From Bacillus_AB infantis_C (lineage in GTDB: Bacteria; Bacillota; Bacilli; Bacillales; Cytobacillaceae), in contig NZ_JBNILH010000005.1 of the NCBI RefSeq assembly GCF_050107595.1, forward strand, positions 1 to 64,000: a stretch of DNA of 64,000 nucleotides, in the 5' to 3' direction. Made by a program: the position numbers and the translations under genes. The notes under the pieces are model-generated. The model searched no databases. It was not told where the DNA came from and worked only from the letters and a program-made list of their open reading frames with translations. Positions 52,571 to 60,879 of this stretch are shown here, one piece after another. How positions within the stretch are numbered: position 1 is the stretch's first letter; each line of letters starts with the position of its first letter.

Positions 52571-52634
52571 GTTAACAATTAAAATGTAAACCTTACAGAA
52601 TTTATTGTCAACTAAAAATTTTGGTGGTTTACTG
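52571..52634 (-). promoter_or_regulatory. Two BirA-type operators and promoter of the second bioY
   Basis: GGTTTACATTTTAATTGTTAAC (52571-52592) has the inverted half-sites of the Bacillus BirA box over the -10 region. A second candidate, AGTAAACC ... TTTTTAGTTGACAA (52605-52634), nearly repeats the site found upstream of the first bioY and contains the TTGACA -35 element, 17 bases from TACATT. Confidence 0.75.
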
Positions 52635-52676
52635 AAAAACAAAGCCCGGCTGTATGAAGCCAGGCTGAAGATCCTG

Positions 52677-53453
52677 CTACTGCCATATATATTCAAGCAT
52701 AAGCCCCTTAAATAGATTGGTATCAATATTGCAGGCTTCGGCATCAAGTCCATATTGCCAGCCCAATACAGCTGACCCTTCCGGTGCTTCCGGACTATAG
52801 GCAGGTGCCTTTCCCTCAGTTGTGATTCCTGCTTGAGGATAAGCTGTCCACAGAATTAGATTTTCCTTCAATCCAGCTGTATCTGCGGCTGCATTATTAT
52901 AAGCGGCATACAGAGTGCTGCTTCCGGAAAAAACGCCATAAATCCCCGCCTCATATGGAGATTCACTCATAGCACTGTAATAACCTCTAATAAAGTCAGA
53001 GTCAACCTGATAGTTCGGTTCTATATCAGCAAAAATGGCTGTGCCCTCCGGAACGCCCAGTTCACTGGCGAGCTGAATCCCCAGTTTCCCTGCTTCTGTT
53101 CCATTGTCAATGCCTGCAGCATCTGTAAATTGGTTATTGATCAGCAGTATGCCGGCCTTATTAGCTTGCAGGAAGGCCGCTTCCTCTTTTGTCAGTCCTT
53201 GTGAAACCCCTTCTTTTGTACCCAGATACCTTCCCCAGATCTTAGGGTTACCAAAGTTTTCTCTCACACACGAAAATAGGGCTTCGGCTGTCAGGCTGGC
53301 GGAATCAACACCCCACACCACCGATTCTGGATCGATCTGGTTTCTGCCGCTGTCATCTTCCTTTGAAGGACCCCAATGGAAAATAATAAAAGGAATGGCC
53401 GCTATCAGAAGGACCGGGATCAGTATAGCAAAGAACTGCTTCCAATTGATCAT
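52677..53453 (-). CDS. DUF1906 glycoside-hydrolase-like protein, membrane anchored
   Basis: A 258-residue protein: an N-terminal membrane helix (residues 7-27), a short linker, then a DUF1906 (Rv2525c-like) TIM-barrel domain starting VVWGVDSASLTAEALFSCVRENFGNPKIWGRYLG, with EAAFLQANKAGILLI, IFADIEPNYQVD (the conserved acidic pair) and VLGWQYGLDAEACNID. Members are thought to act on cell-wall polymers. The ATG at 53453 has GGAGTG seven bases upstream. Confidence 0.82.
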   Translation of the reverse strand: MINWKQFFAILIPVLLIAAIPFIIFHWGPSKEDDSGRNQIDPESVVWGVDSASLTAEALFSCVRENFGNPKIWGRYLGTKEGVSQGLTKEEAAFLQANKAGILLINNQFTDAAGIDNGTEAGKLGIQLASELGVPEGTAIFADIEPNYQVDSDFIRGYYSAMSESPYEAGIYGVFSGSSTLYAAYNNAAADTAGLKENLILWTAYPQAGITTEGKAPAYSPEAPEGSAVLGWQYGLDAEACNIDTNLFKGLMLEYIWQ

Positions 53454-53672
53454 CTGTTCACACTCCTTCATCGGTACATGATATTCTCCGCACTGGAAGT
53501 GTGTCTGGGCTATTGGAGATTCTGATCCTGATGCAGGGCTTTATAAGAGTAAATAGCTTGAAGTTGGGGTATCATCGTAAAAGATGAATCATATTTGAGG
53601 AAGCTTCAGGGTGATTCCTTCCATGAATTGGCTTATAATAGATTTATTCTTAAAGCGAGAGAGGATTTTTGT

Positions 53673-54218
53673 ATGAAAAAAGCATTGATCAATATTGATT
53701 ACACCTATGATTTTGTAATCGGTGCCCTGCCGTGCGGCAAGCCTGCCCAGGAAATCGAAGAATACATAACAGACCTGACTGAGACTTTCATTAAAGAAGG
53801 GCATTATACCGTTTTTGCCATTGATCTTCATAAGAGAGACGACCCTTACCATCCTGAAACAGAGCTCTATCCGCCCCACAATATAGAAGGGACAAAAGGG
53901 CGTGAACTGTATGGCAGCCTTAAAAATGTGTTTACAGAGCACAAGGATAAGGAAAATGTCTACTGGATGGACAAAACGCGCTATAGCGCCTTTGCAGGAA
54001 CCGATCTTGAGCTTAAGCTGCGGGAGCGGGGGATAGAAGAACTTCACCTGGCAGGTGTCTGTACCGATATCTGTGTTCTTCATACAGCTGTAGATGCTTA
54101 TAATAAAGGCTTTAAAATCATCGTGCATGAGAAGGCGGTCGCAACCTTTAACCAGGCAGGCCACAGCTGGGCCCTGGAACATTTTAAAGGCAGCCTGAAT
54201 GCTTCGGTAATACAGTAA
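53673..54218 (+). CDS. pncA: Nicotinamidase
   Basis: A 181-residue isochorismatase-fold hydrolase converting nicotinamide to nicotinate. Triad visible: Asp9 (INIDYTYDF), Lys101 (MDKTRYSAF) and Cys134 (GVCTDICVLHT); metal ligands Asp51 and His53 (AIDLHKRDDPYHPE). First gene of an NAD salvage operon; pncB starts 16 bases after its stop. Confidence 0.92.
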   Translation: MKKALINIDYTYDFVIGALPCGKPAQEIEEYITDLTETFIKEGHYTVFAIDLHKRDDPYHPETELYPPHNIEGTKGRELYGSLKNVFTEHKDKENVYWMDKTRYSAFAGTDLELKLRERGIEELHLAGVCTDICVLHTAVDAYNKGFKIIVHEKAVATFNQAGHSWALEHFKGSLNASVIQ

Positions 54219-54234
54219 TCTTTGGAGGTAGGAC

Positions 54235-55698
54235 ATGACTGGAAAGTATATGGACGACAGTATGACTCTTCATACTGACTTATATCAAATTAATATGGCT
54301 GAAACTTACTGGGAGGATGGTGTACATAACCGTAAAGCGGTTTTTGAACTGTTTTTCCGTAAACTTCCGTTTGGTAACGGCTATGGTATTTTTGCAGGCC
54401 TTGAAAGGGTGATAAGCTATCTGGAAGATTTCCGTTTTACAGAATCAGATATTGCTTATTTAAGGGATGAGCTTCACTATAGGGAAGATTTCCTGGAGTA
54501 TCTGGCAGAATTGCGATTCACCGGATCTGTCCGTTCAATGGCAGAAGGTGAGCTTGTTTTCGGAAACGAGCCGATCATGAGGATTGAAGCCCCGCTTGCC
54601 CAGGCGCAATTGATTGAAACGGCGCTTTTGAATATTGTCAATTACCAGACCCTTATTGCCACCAAGGCTTCCCGCGTCAAGCAGGTGGTCGGCGAGGAAA
54701 CGGCAATGGAATTCGGAACAAGAAGAGCACAGGAAATGGATGCTGCGATTTGGGGAACAAGAGCTGCCTATATAGGCGGATTTAATGCCACATCCAATGT
54801 GCGGGCCGGCAAGCTGTTCGGCATCCCTGTATCAGGTACACATGCACATGCGCTTGTACAGGCTTACCGGGATGAATATACAGCCTTCCACAAGTATGCA
54901 CGCAGGCATAAAGACTGTGTATTCCTGGTAGATACCTATGACACCCTCAAATCCGGGGTTCCAAACGCCATTAAGGTAGCGAAGGAACTTGGCGATACAA
55001 TCAATTTTATAGGGATAAGGCTGGACAGCGGCGACCTTGCTTATCTTTCGAAAGAAGCAAGAAGGATGCTGGATGAAGCAGGATTCCCGAATGCAAAGAT
55101 AGTGGCATCGAATGACCTCGATGAATACACAATCATGAACCTGAAAGCCCAGGGAGCAAAAATAGACACATGGGGCATTGGGACAAAGCTTATCACTGCC
55201 TATGAGCAGCCAGCCCTTGGCGCTGTTTATAAGCTTGTATCCATAGAGGATGAAGAAGGTTCCATGAAAGACACTATCAAAATCAGCGGCAATCCTGAAA
55301 AGGTCACAACCCCTGGCCTGAAAAGGGTTTACAGGATCATCAATACGGCTAATCAAAAATCAGAGGGCGACTATATTGCCATGGAGCATGAACAGCCTGA
55401 AGAAGAAGAAAGGCTGAAAATGTTCCATCCGGTCCATACCTTTATCAGCAAATTCATCACCAGCTTTAAGGCACAGGAGCTGCACCATGATATTTTCCGT
55501 GATGGGAAGCTTGTATATGAAACCCCTGAACTCAACAAAATACAAGCTTTTGCAAAGAGCAATCTACATGTGCTATGGGATGAATATAAGCGGTCCCTCA
55601 ACCCTGAGGAATATCCAGTTGATTTGAGCACATTATGCTGGGAAAATAAAATGCGCAATATTGAGCAAGTTAGGGAAAAGGTAAAACGGAATCAATAG
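54235..55698 (+). CDS. pncB: Nicotinate phosphoribosyltransferase
   Basis: A 487-residue NAPRTase: HTDLYQINMAETYWEDGVHNRKAVFELFFRKLPFGNGYGIFAGLERVI at the N-terminus, EFGTRRAQEMDAAIWGTRAAYIGGFNATSNV, VSGTHAHALVQ, and GIRLDSGDLAYLS. It makes nicotinate mononucleotide from nicotinate and PRPP. Second gene of pncA-pncB-nadE, with TTGGAGGTAGG upstream and nadE 14 bases downstream. Confidence 0.96.
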   Translation: MTGKYMDDSMTLHTDLYQINMAETYWEDGVHNRKAVFELFFRKLPFGNGYGIFAGLERVISYLEDFRFTESDIAYLRDELHYREDFLEYLAELRFTGSVRSMAEGELVFGNEPIMRIEAPLAQAQLIETALLNIVNYQTLIATKASRVKQVVGEETAMEFGTRRAQEMDAAIWGTRAAYIGGFNATSNVRAGKLFGIPVSGTHAHALVQAYRDEYTAFHKYARRHKDCVFLVDTYDTLKSGVPNAIKVAKELGDTINFIGIRLDSGDLAYLSKEARRMLDEAGFPNAKIVASNDLDEYTIMNLKAQGAKIDTWGIGTKLITAYEQPALGAVYKLVSIEDEEGSMKDTIKISGNPEKVTTPGLKRVYRIINTANQKSEGDYIAMEHEQPEEEERLKMFHPVHTFISKFITSFKAQELHHDIFRDGKLVYETPELNKIQAFAKSNLHVLWDEYKRSLNPEEYPVDLSTLCWENKMRNIEQVREKVKRNQ

Positions 55699-55712
55699 AG
55701 GAGGAGAAACAA

Positions 55713-56537
55713 ATGAATCTGCAAAAGAGAATTATGGAAGAGTTGAATATTAAGCCAGAAATTAATCCTTCTGAAGAAATCAGAAGTAGAGTCCAATTCT
55801 TGAAGGATTACCTTGTGGCCTCCAAGGCAAAAGGATATGTGCTCGGAATCAGCGGCGGCCAGGATTCAACCCTTGCCGGCAGGCTGGCCCAGATGGCAGT
55901 GGAGGAATTGAGGAGTGAAGGGCATGAGGTACGCTTTATAGCCGTCCGCCTTCCGTATGGAGTGCAGCAGGATGAGGATGATGCTCAGCTTGCTCTTTCA
56001 TTCATTAAAGCCGACACTGAATACTCGTTCAACGTGAAAAATGCTGTAGATGCCGTTAAAGAAGAATTTGACATCACCACAAAAGGCGAACCTTTGTCTG
56101 ATTATCATAAGGGCAATGTAAAAGCCAGGATGCGCATGATTGCCCAATATGCAGTTGGCGGCCAGGAAGGCCTGCTGGTCATCGGCACAGATCATGCAGC
56201 AGAGGCAGTTACCGGTTTCTTTACGAAATACGGTGACGGCGGAGCAGATGTTCTTCCTCTCACAGGACTCACGAAACGCCAGGGGAGGGCGCTCCTAAAG
56301 GAAATGGGTGCAGAAGAACGCCTCTACCTCAAGACCCCCACTGCCGACCTTCTTGATAATAAGCCGGGACAGGCTGACGAGACTGAGCTTGGGATCAGCT
56401 ATGATGAGCTGGATGATTACCTGGAAGGAAAAGAGGTTTCACCTGAAACAGCCGAAAAGATAGAAAAAAGATACCTGATCACCGAACATAAAAGGCAGCT
56501 GCCTGCTTCCATGTTCGACAGCTGGTGGAAAAAGTAA
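55713..56537 (+). CDS. nadE: NH3-dependent NAD synthetase
   Basis: A 274-residue enzyme, the size of B. subtilis NadE. PP-loop GISGGQDST at residues 45-53; RLPYGVQQDEDDAQLAL, GTDHAAEAVTGFFTKYGDGGADVLPLTGLTKRQGR, and TADLLDNKPGQADETELGISYDELDDYLEGKEV. No glutaminase domain, so ammonia is the nitrogen source. GAGGAG is eight bases before the ATG. Confidence 0.97.
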   Translation: MNLQKRIMEELNIKPEINPSEEIRSRVQFLKDYLVASKAKGYVLGISGGQDSTLAGRLAQMAVEELRSEGHEVRFIAVRLPYGVQQDEDDAQLALSFIKADTEYSFNVKNAVDAVKEEFDITTKGEPLSDYHKGNVKARMRMIAQYAVGGQEGLLVIGTDHAAEAVTGFFTKYGDGGADVLPLTGLTKRQGRALLKEMGAEERLYLKTPTADLLDNKPGQADETELGISYDELDDYLEGKEVSPETAEKIEKRYLITEHKRQLPASMFDSWWKK

Positions 56538-56582
56538 AAAACCGACCAATGGCAAAATTGCCTCAGCCATTAAATACGAATG

Positions 56583-56617
56583 AAAAGCCGTCCATTCAGG
56601 TGGGCGGCTTCTTTTTA
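56583..56617 (+). terminator. Terminator of pncA-pncB-nadE
   Basis: AAGCCGTCC, loop ATTCAGGT, GGGCGGCTT, then CTTTTTAC. Confidence 0.8.
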
Positions 56618-57664
56618 CTCTGGCAGCCTGGATTTAAGTTCTTCGGCAAATGCCTGCGGATCATCAGCATCCAGAACAATGCGGTCAGCCTGCTGGACAA
56701 TGCCAAAGGGCTTCAGTACTTTCCCCGGCTCTTTAAGTCTGATTTCAATGTGAGGCTTTTCCTGCATAAAATCGATGGCCCGTGCATCATAGAGAGTTTG
56801 CTGTTCTATTTTTGTAAACTTTTCGGGACCTTCGTAGAAAGAAATGCTTTCAATATTGCAGAGCTCCACTTCCATGCTTTTGGAAAGCCCTGTTTGCAGC
56901 AAGAGGACTTCTTGTGTCAGGAGATAAGGAGTCAGCCGCATCGCATGCAGCTCTGCAATGAAATATAAAACCGCATACACATTCAGAAGAAGAAGAATAT
57001 AAGAAATTGCCGCATTCCATTGATGAAGAAAGAAGTGCAGTCCAACCGATTCAAGTACTGTTGCATGAATCAGCATAATGTAAACGGCCGATGAGCTTTT
57101 CTTCCTATGATAGGTAAATATAGCGCCAGTGTCTGTCACGGGCTTACTTTTCCAGGAGAATAAGGAATACTGGAAAAGGGCAATTTCAGAAGCTAAAAGC
57201 CTGAGAGCAGCTGAATCAGAAAAGTACCTAGCTGCAGTTTTGTCCAGATTGTATTTCAAATAAGAATTATGGCGGTTGCGATTTTTAAGCTCTTTATAAA
57301 ATGGCAATATTTTATCTTTATTTCCCAGAATTGCTGCAGAGAAGATAAAGATTTCTCCCAGTACAAGCATCAACCGCAGCATATTGGCTGACTGGAGGTG
57401 TCCTTCCGGGATGATCACATGTGAAAGCCCATAAGCACTTAGAAGGACGGGGCTTAAGTATAGAATAGAACGTTTTTTCCTTAAAAGGAAAAAATAAACC
57501 AAAGCTGGCAGGACAATAAACAAATCCACCACAGTGCCCCAATAAACACCTTTTGGGACTGGAGCCAAAAAAGATGTCCGATAAAGCAGGCAGTTTGCTG
57601 CGATAACCATGCCTGCAAGTACTGCAAAAATACTTTTATCATACCGTTTAAGAGCCATTAGCAT
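56615..57664 (-). CDS. Multipass membrane protein, unknown
   Basis: A 349-residue protein with about eight membrane helices in two blocks (residues 10-115 and 205-255) separated by a basic cytoplasmic stretch (KELKNRNRHNSYLKYNLDKTAARYFSD), and a soluble C-terminal domain (about 265-349) with a PH-like look (VELCNIESISFYEGPEKFTKI ... PHIEIRLKEPGKVLKPFG). No family I can name securely. The ATG at 57664 has GAGGTG six bases upstream; two earlier codons (GTG, ATG) touch the ribosome binding site. Confidence 0.7.
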   Translation of the reverse strand: MLMALKRYDKSIFAVLAGMVIAANCLLYRTSFLAPVPKGVYWGTVVDLFIVLPALVYFFLLRKKRSILYLSPVLLSAYGLSHVIIPEGHLQSANMLRLMLVLGEIFIFSAAILGNKDKILPFYKELKNRNRHNSYLKYNLDKTAARYFSDSAALRLLASEIALFQYSLFSWKSKPVTDTGAIFTYHRKKSSSAVYIMLIHATVLESVGLHFFLHQWNAAISYILLLLNVYAVLYFIAELHAMRLTPYLLTQEVLLLQTGLSKSMEVELCNIESISFYEGPEKFTKIEQQTLYDARAIDFMQEKPHIEIRLKEPGKVLKPFGIVQQADRIVLDADDPQAFAEELKSRLPE

Positions 57665-57848
57665 AGACATCACCTCATTTCCATTATATAGAAAATCACT
57701 GTGGGTAAAAAGGTCCTAAAGAGTGCTTCTGTGAAATTTCTATGACTAATTAACTTTCTTTCCATGATTCTTCTGGCGATGCAAATCTAGCATAAATGGG
57801 CAAGAATTACCGCTGGCTCTGAGGCTATCTATCTGGTTAAATAGCATT

Positions 57849-58472
57849 ATGAAAACATTACTGAAATATTCTATCATTTTATTGCTTTCTGTCACCTTTG
57901 TCTTTGGAACACGCTTAACTGCGGACGCTTCAACCGTACATACTGTACAAAGAGGGGATACGATGTGGAAAATAGCCCAGCAGTACCAGGCGGGCATCAC
58001 AGAAATCATCAATCTGAATTCCCATATCACAAACCCTAATTTCATTTATCCGGGCCAGAGGCTCACCATTCCTGCAGCAGCTGCCGAACAATCTGCCGAA
58101 GAACAGGTAGTCCAGCTGGTAAACAAAGAAAGGGCGAAATACGGCCTTAAGCCTCTAAAATCCAACTGGGAGCTCTCTAGGACTGCAAGGTACAAATCTC
58201 AGGATATGATCAACAGAAACTACTTTGATCACAACTCTCCAACCTATGGTACGCCATTTGATATGATGAAGAGCTTTGGAATTTCCTACAGGACAGCAGG
58301 AGAAAATATCGCTGCCGGCCAAACCACACCACAGGCAGTAGTGACCGCATGGATGAACAGTGAAGGACACCGCAAAAACATCCTCAGCAGCAGCTTCACC
58401 GAAATCGGCGTTGGATACGCCAAAGGAGGCAGCTACGGGCATTACTGGACACAGATGTTTATTGGGAGATAG
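57849..58472 (+). CDS. Secreted LysM-CAP (SCP-like) protein
   Basis: A 207-residue exported protein: signal peptide (residues 1-27), one LysM peptidoglycan-binding domain (about 30-75, HTVQRGDTMWKIAQQYQ ... NPNFIYPGQRLTIP) and a CAP domain (about 85-207, VVQLVNKERAKYGLKPL, DHNSPTYGTPFDMMKSFGISYRTAGENIAAG, WMNSEGHRKNILSSSFTEIGVGYAKG, YWTQMF). Similar to B. subtilis YkwD; the role of such proteins is unclear. There is no recognisable ribosome binding site before the ATG. Confidence 0.87.
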   Translation: MKTLLKYSIILLLSVTFVFGTRLTADASTVHTVQRGDTMWKIAQQYQAGITEIINLNSHITNPNFIYPGQRLTIPAAAAEQSAEEQVVQLVNKERAKYGLKPLKSNWELSRTARYKSQDMINRNYFDHNSPTYGTPFDMMKSFGISYRTAGENIAAGQTTPQAVVTAWMNSEGHRKNILSSSFTEIGVGYAKGGSYGHYWTQMFIGR

Positions 58473-58613
58473 GAAGGCATAGGCGGCTGTTATAGGCGAA
58501 CGAATGTATGGCCAAACCTCTCATTCCGGGACCATACGGGCAATATCCATTCTAGCGGAAATCAGTTAGGCTAATGGATATACTGAACAGCAAATCGTAT
58601 CTCATTTAAATAG

Positions 58614-58655
58614 AAAAAAGGGTTCCAGCCCGATGCGCTGGAACCCTTTTTTATT
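58614..58655 (+). terminator. Intrinsic terminator downstream of the LysM-CAP gene
   Basis: AAAAAAGGGTTCCAGC, loop CCGATGC, GCTGGAACCCTTTTTT. It is 140 bp after the gene. The region between contains nothing I recognise. Confidence 0.85.
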
Positions 58656-58728
58656 CAAATGAGCGGGAAACATGACAGAGGTTTAATCATTGAGTTGAAA
58701 ATTTCTTTTTAAAAACTTATTGGCTATG

Positions 58729-58955
58729 GAGAGGGGCTCAGCCGGCTGTTTTTAGAGCCCTCTGAATAGTGGAATGCATACCAGAGGGTCTTACTCAGCT
58801 GTACTAGAACCCTCTGATCTGAGAAACTCTAGCCAGAGGGTCTTAGTCGGCTGAACTAGTGCCCTCTGATCTGAGATATGCACGCCAGAGGGTCTTAGTC
58901 AACTGAACTAGTGCCCTCTGATTTGAGAAACTCTAGCCAGAGTCTTTTAGTAACC
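58729..58955. repeat. Tandem array of 52-bp hairpin units (array 3)
   Basis: Full units start CCAGAGGG at 58781, 58833 and 58885; a truncated one (CCAGAGTC) is at 58937 and a divergent one begins near 58730. The period is 52 bp. Core: CAGAGGG ... TTAGT ... ACTAG ... CCCTCTG, followed by an 18-bp spacer (ATCTGAGAAACTCTAGC). It is related in sequence to array 2 (AGAGGGTCTTAGTC). The array lies between convergent genes, immediately downstream of the cupredoxin gene stop. Confidence 0.88.
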
Positions 58956-58962
58956 TCATCAT

Positions 58963-59418
58963 TCAATCCACAACGATATACCCGATCATCGGCCCGTTGC
59001 TGTCTCTATCAGGATGGGTGAGGCAGACCAGGCGGTAAATGCCTTCTTTGTCGATTTTGACCGGCACTGATGTTTCCCCGCCTTTTTTGACAATTCCTTT
59101 TATATCAGTCCCCTCGATGATGAATGGATGCTCCATTCCGTTGATGCCAGAGATTTTTAAAACAACTTCCTCACCTTCCTTGACGAAAATTGTACCAGGA
59201 TCCCAGCGATATGCTTCAATTTCCTTGCCATCTGGCAGTGTCGCCTTGAATTCGCCTGTAACCATGTGTATTTCTCTTGGTGCCTTCGCTGCCTTATCCT
59301 GGCTGAATACACTTAAGCTGTCTTTGCCGAGCAGAAACCAGCCTGTTGCCGACACGACAGCGGCCAGCAGAACGAGTGCAAATATAACGGTACTTCTCTT
59401 TAAAACTAAAAATGGCAT
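58963..59418 (-). CDS. Membrane-anchored cupredoxin-domain protein
   Basis: A 151-residue protein with an N-terminal membrane helix (residues 8-27), linker and one cupredoxin domain (about 50-151). The likely type I copper ligands are His in GMEHPFIIEG, Cys and His in RLVCLTHPD, and Met in NGPMIGYIVV. Probably an extracytoplasmic copper or electron-transfer protein; partner unknown. GGAGGAT lies six bases before the ATG. Confidence 0.8.
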   Translation of the reverse strand: MPFLVLKRSTVIFALVLLAAVVSATGWFLLGKDSLSVFSQDKAAKAPREIHMVTGEFKATLPDGKEIEAYRWDPGTIFVKEGEEVVLKISGINGMEHPFIIEGTDIKGIVKKGGETSVPVKIDKEGIYRLVCLTHPDRDSNGPMIGYIVVD

Positions 59419-59585
59419 ATACAGATCCTCCTTTGAATCGATCTATTTTAAAGATATGCCAGGGGTAAGGGAGAACTTGTCTTATTCCAATAAAAATTTT
59501 TAAATTTTGTTCCAGCTGGGTAAAAGGCATAAAATAGGAAAGTTTCACCACACTATTCAGGACAACAATTTTGGCGAGGTGTAGT

Positions 59586-60806
59586 ATGTACCGTTTATTT
59601 ACACATAACGATTTGGATGGGATTGGCTGCGGGATTTTAGCAAAACTTGCATATGGCGATAAGGCAGAGGTCCGCTATAATTCGGTCTCCGGATTGGATA
59701 TACAGATCAGCCGTCATCTGGACCGTCTGAAAAACAAAGAAAAGAAACAGGATACATTGCTGATCACAGATTTATCTGTTAATGAAGAAAATGAACAGCG
59801 GTTAACCCAGCTGCAAAAGGAAGGCGGGACCGTACAGCTGATCGACCATCATAAGTCGGCACTGCATCTGAACAGCAGCAGCTGGGCGAGTGTTACCGTG
59901 GAGTACGATGATGGAAGGCTGGCTTCTGCCACGTCCCTATTCTTCGACTATCTGATAAAAGAAAATCATATTACCCCAACAGAAGCGCTTAAAGAATTTG
60001 TAGAGCTCGTCAGGCAATATGATACTTGGGAATGGGACCAGAACGGGAACATGAAGGCAAAACAGCTGAATGATCTTTTTTTCCTCCTTTCCATTGAAGA
60101 ATTTGAAGAAAAAATGCTGGACCGGCTTAAAGACAGCACGTCATTCGAGTTTGATGAATTTGAGAAAAAACTTCTCGAAATGGAAGAAGACAAGATTGAA
60201 CGTTATATGAGAAGAAAGAAACGGGAAATCGTCCAAGCTTTTATAGGGGAGCATTGTACGGGTATTGTCCATGCGGAATCATACCATTCCGAGCTTGGCA
60301 ATGAGCTTGGGAAGGAATTCCCCCACCTGGACTATATCGCCCTGCTCAGCATAGGCGGAAAAAGAATAAGCTACAGGACTATCCATGATCATATCGATGT
60401 ATCCGAAATAGCCGGTAGGTTCGGTGGCGGGGGACATGCCAAGGCATCAGGGAGCAGCATGACTGAAGAGGCGTTTTCACTCTTTGTGAAAGACGTCTTT
60501 TCCGATGATCCCATTAAGGGTGACGCCTTTAAAAATGAACATAATCACAAAGAATCCGAGACAGGCTCTCTTTATGAGAACAGAAAGGGAGATCATTTTC
60601 TCGTCTTTAAGGACAATCATGCATGGAGGATTGATGTGAATGGCCGCACGGCAGGGGAAAAATATGATAGCTTTACTGATGCAGAACATGAGCTGAAAAG
60701 GAGTCATTCTGCCTGGCTGGCCAGAGACGAAATTTACATCGAATATTTAAAATATTTCTTCCTTAAAGCAAAACTGAATTCCAGCAAGGGAAACCGCCAT
60801 AGATAA
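59586..60806 (+). CDS. nrnB: DHH-family oligoribonuclease NrnB
   Basis: A 406-residue DHH/DHHA1 phosphoesterase like B. subtilis NrnB (YngD, about 400 residues), which degrades short RNA and can act on cyclic nucleotides. Motifs: THNDLDGIGCG, LITDLS, IDHHKS, YDDGRLASATSLF, and the DHHA1 GRFGGGGHAKASG near residue 285. The ATG at 59586 follows GCGAGGTG. The terminator overlaps its 3' end. Confidence 0.87.
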   Translation: MYRLFTHNDLDGIGCGILAKLAYGDKAEVRYNSVSGLDIQISRHLDRLKNKEKKQDTLLITDLSVNEENEQRLTQLQKEGGTVQLIDHHKSALHLNSSSWASVTVEYDDGRLASATSLFFDYLIKENHITPTEALKEFVELVRQYDTWEWDQNGNMKAKQLNDLFFLLSIEEFEEKMLDRLKDSTSFEFDEFEKKLLEMEEDKIERYMRRKKREIVQAFIGEHCTGIVHAESYHSELGNELGKEFPHLDYIALLSIGGKRISYRTIHDHIDVSEIAGRFGGGGHAKASGSSMTEEAFSLFVKDVFSDDPIKGDAFKNEHNHKESETGSLYENRKGDHFLVFKDNHAWRIDVNGRTAGEKYDSFTDAEHELKRSHSAWLARDEIYIEYLKYFFLKAKLNSSKGNRHR

Positions 60807-60822
60807 TTTGGCGGTTTTTTCC
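60786..60822 (+). terminator. Terminator overlapping the nrnB stop
   Basis: GGAAACCGCC, loop ATAGATAATTT, GGCGGTTTTTTCC. Confidence 0.85.
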
Positions 60823-60879
60823 TGTAAAAAACTTGCATGACAGAATATAATGGTAGTATCAGTCATGAGGAGGGGAAGA

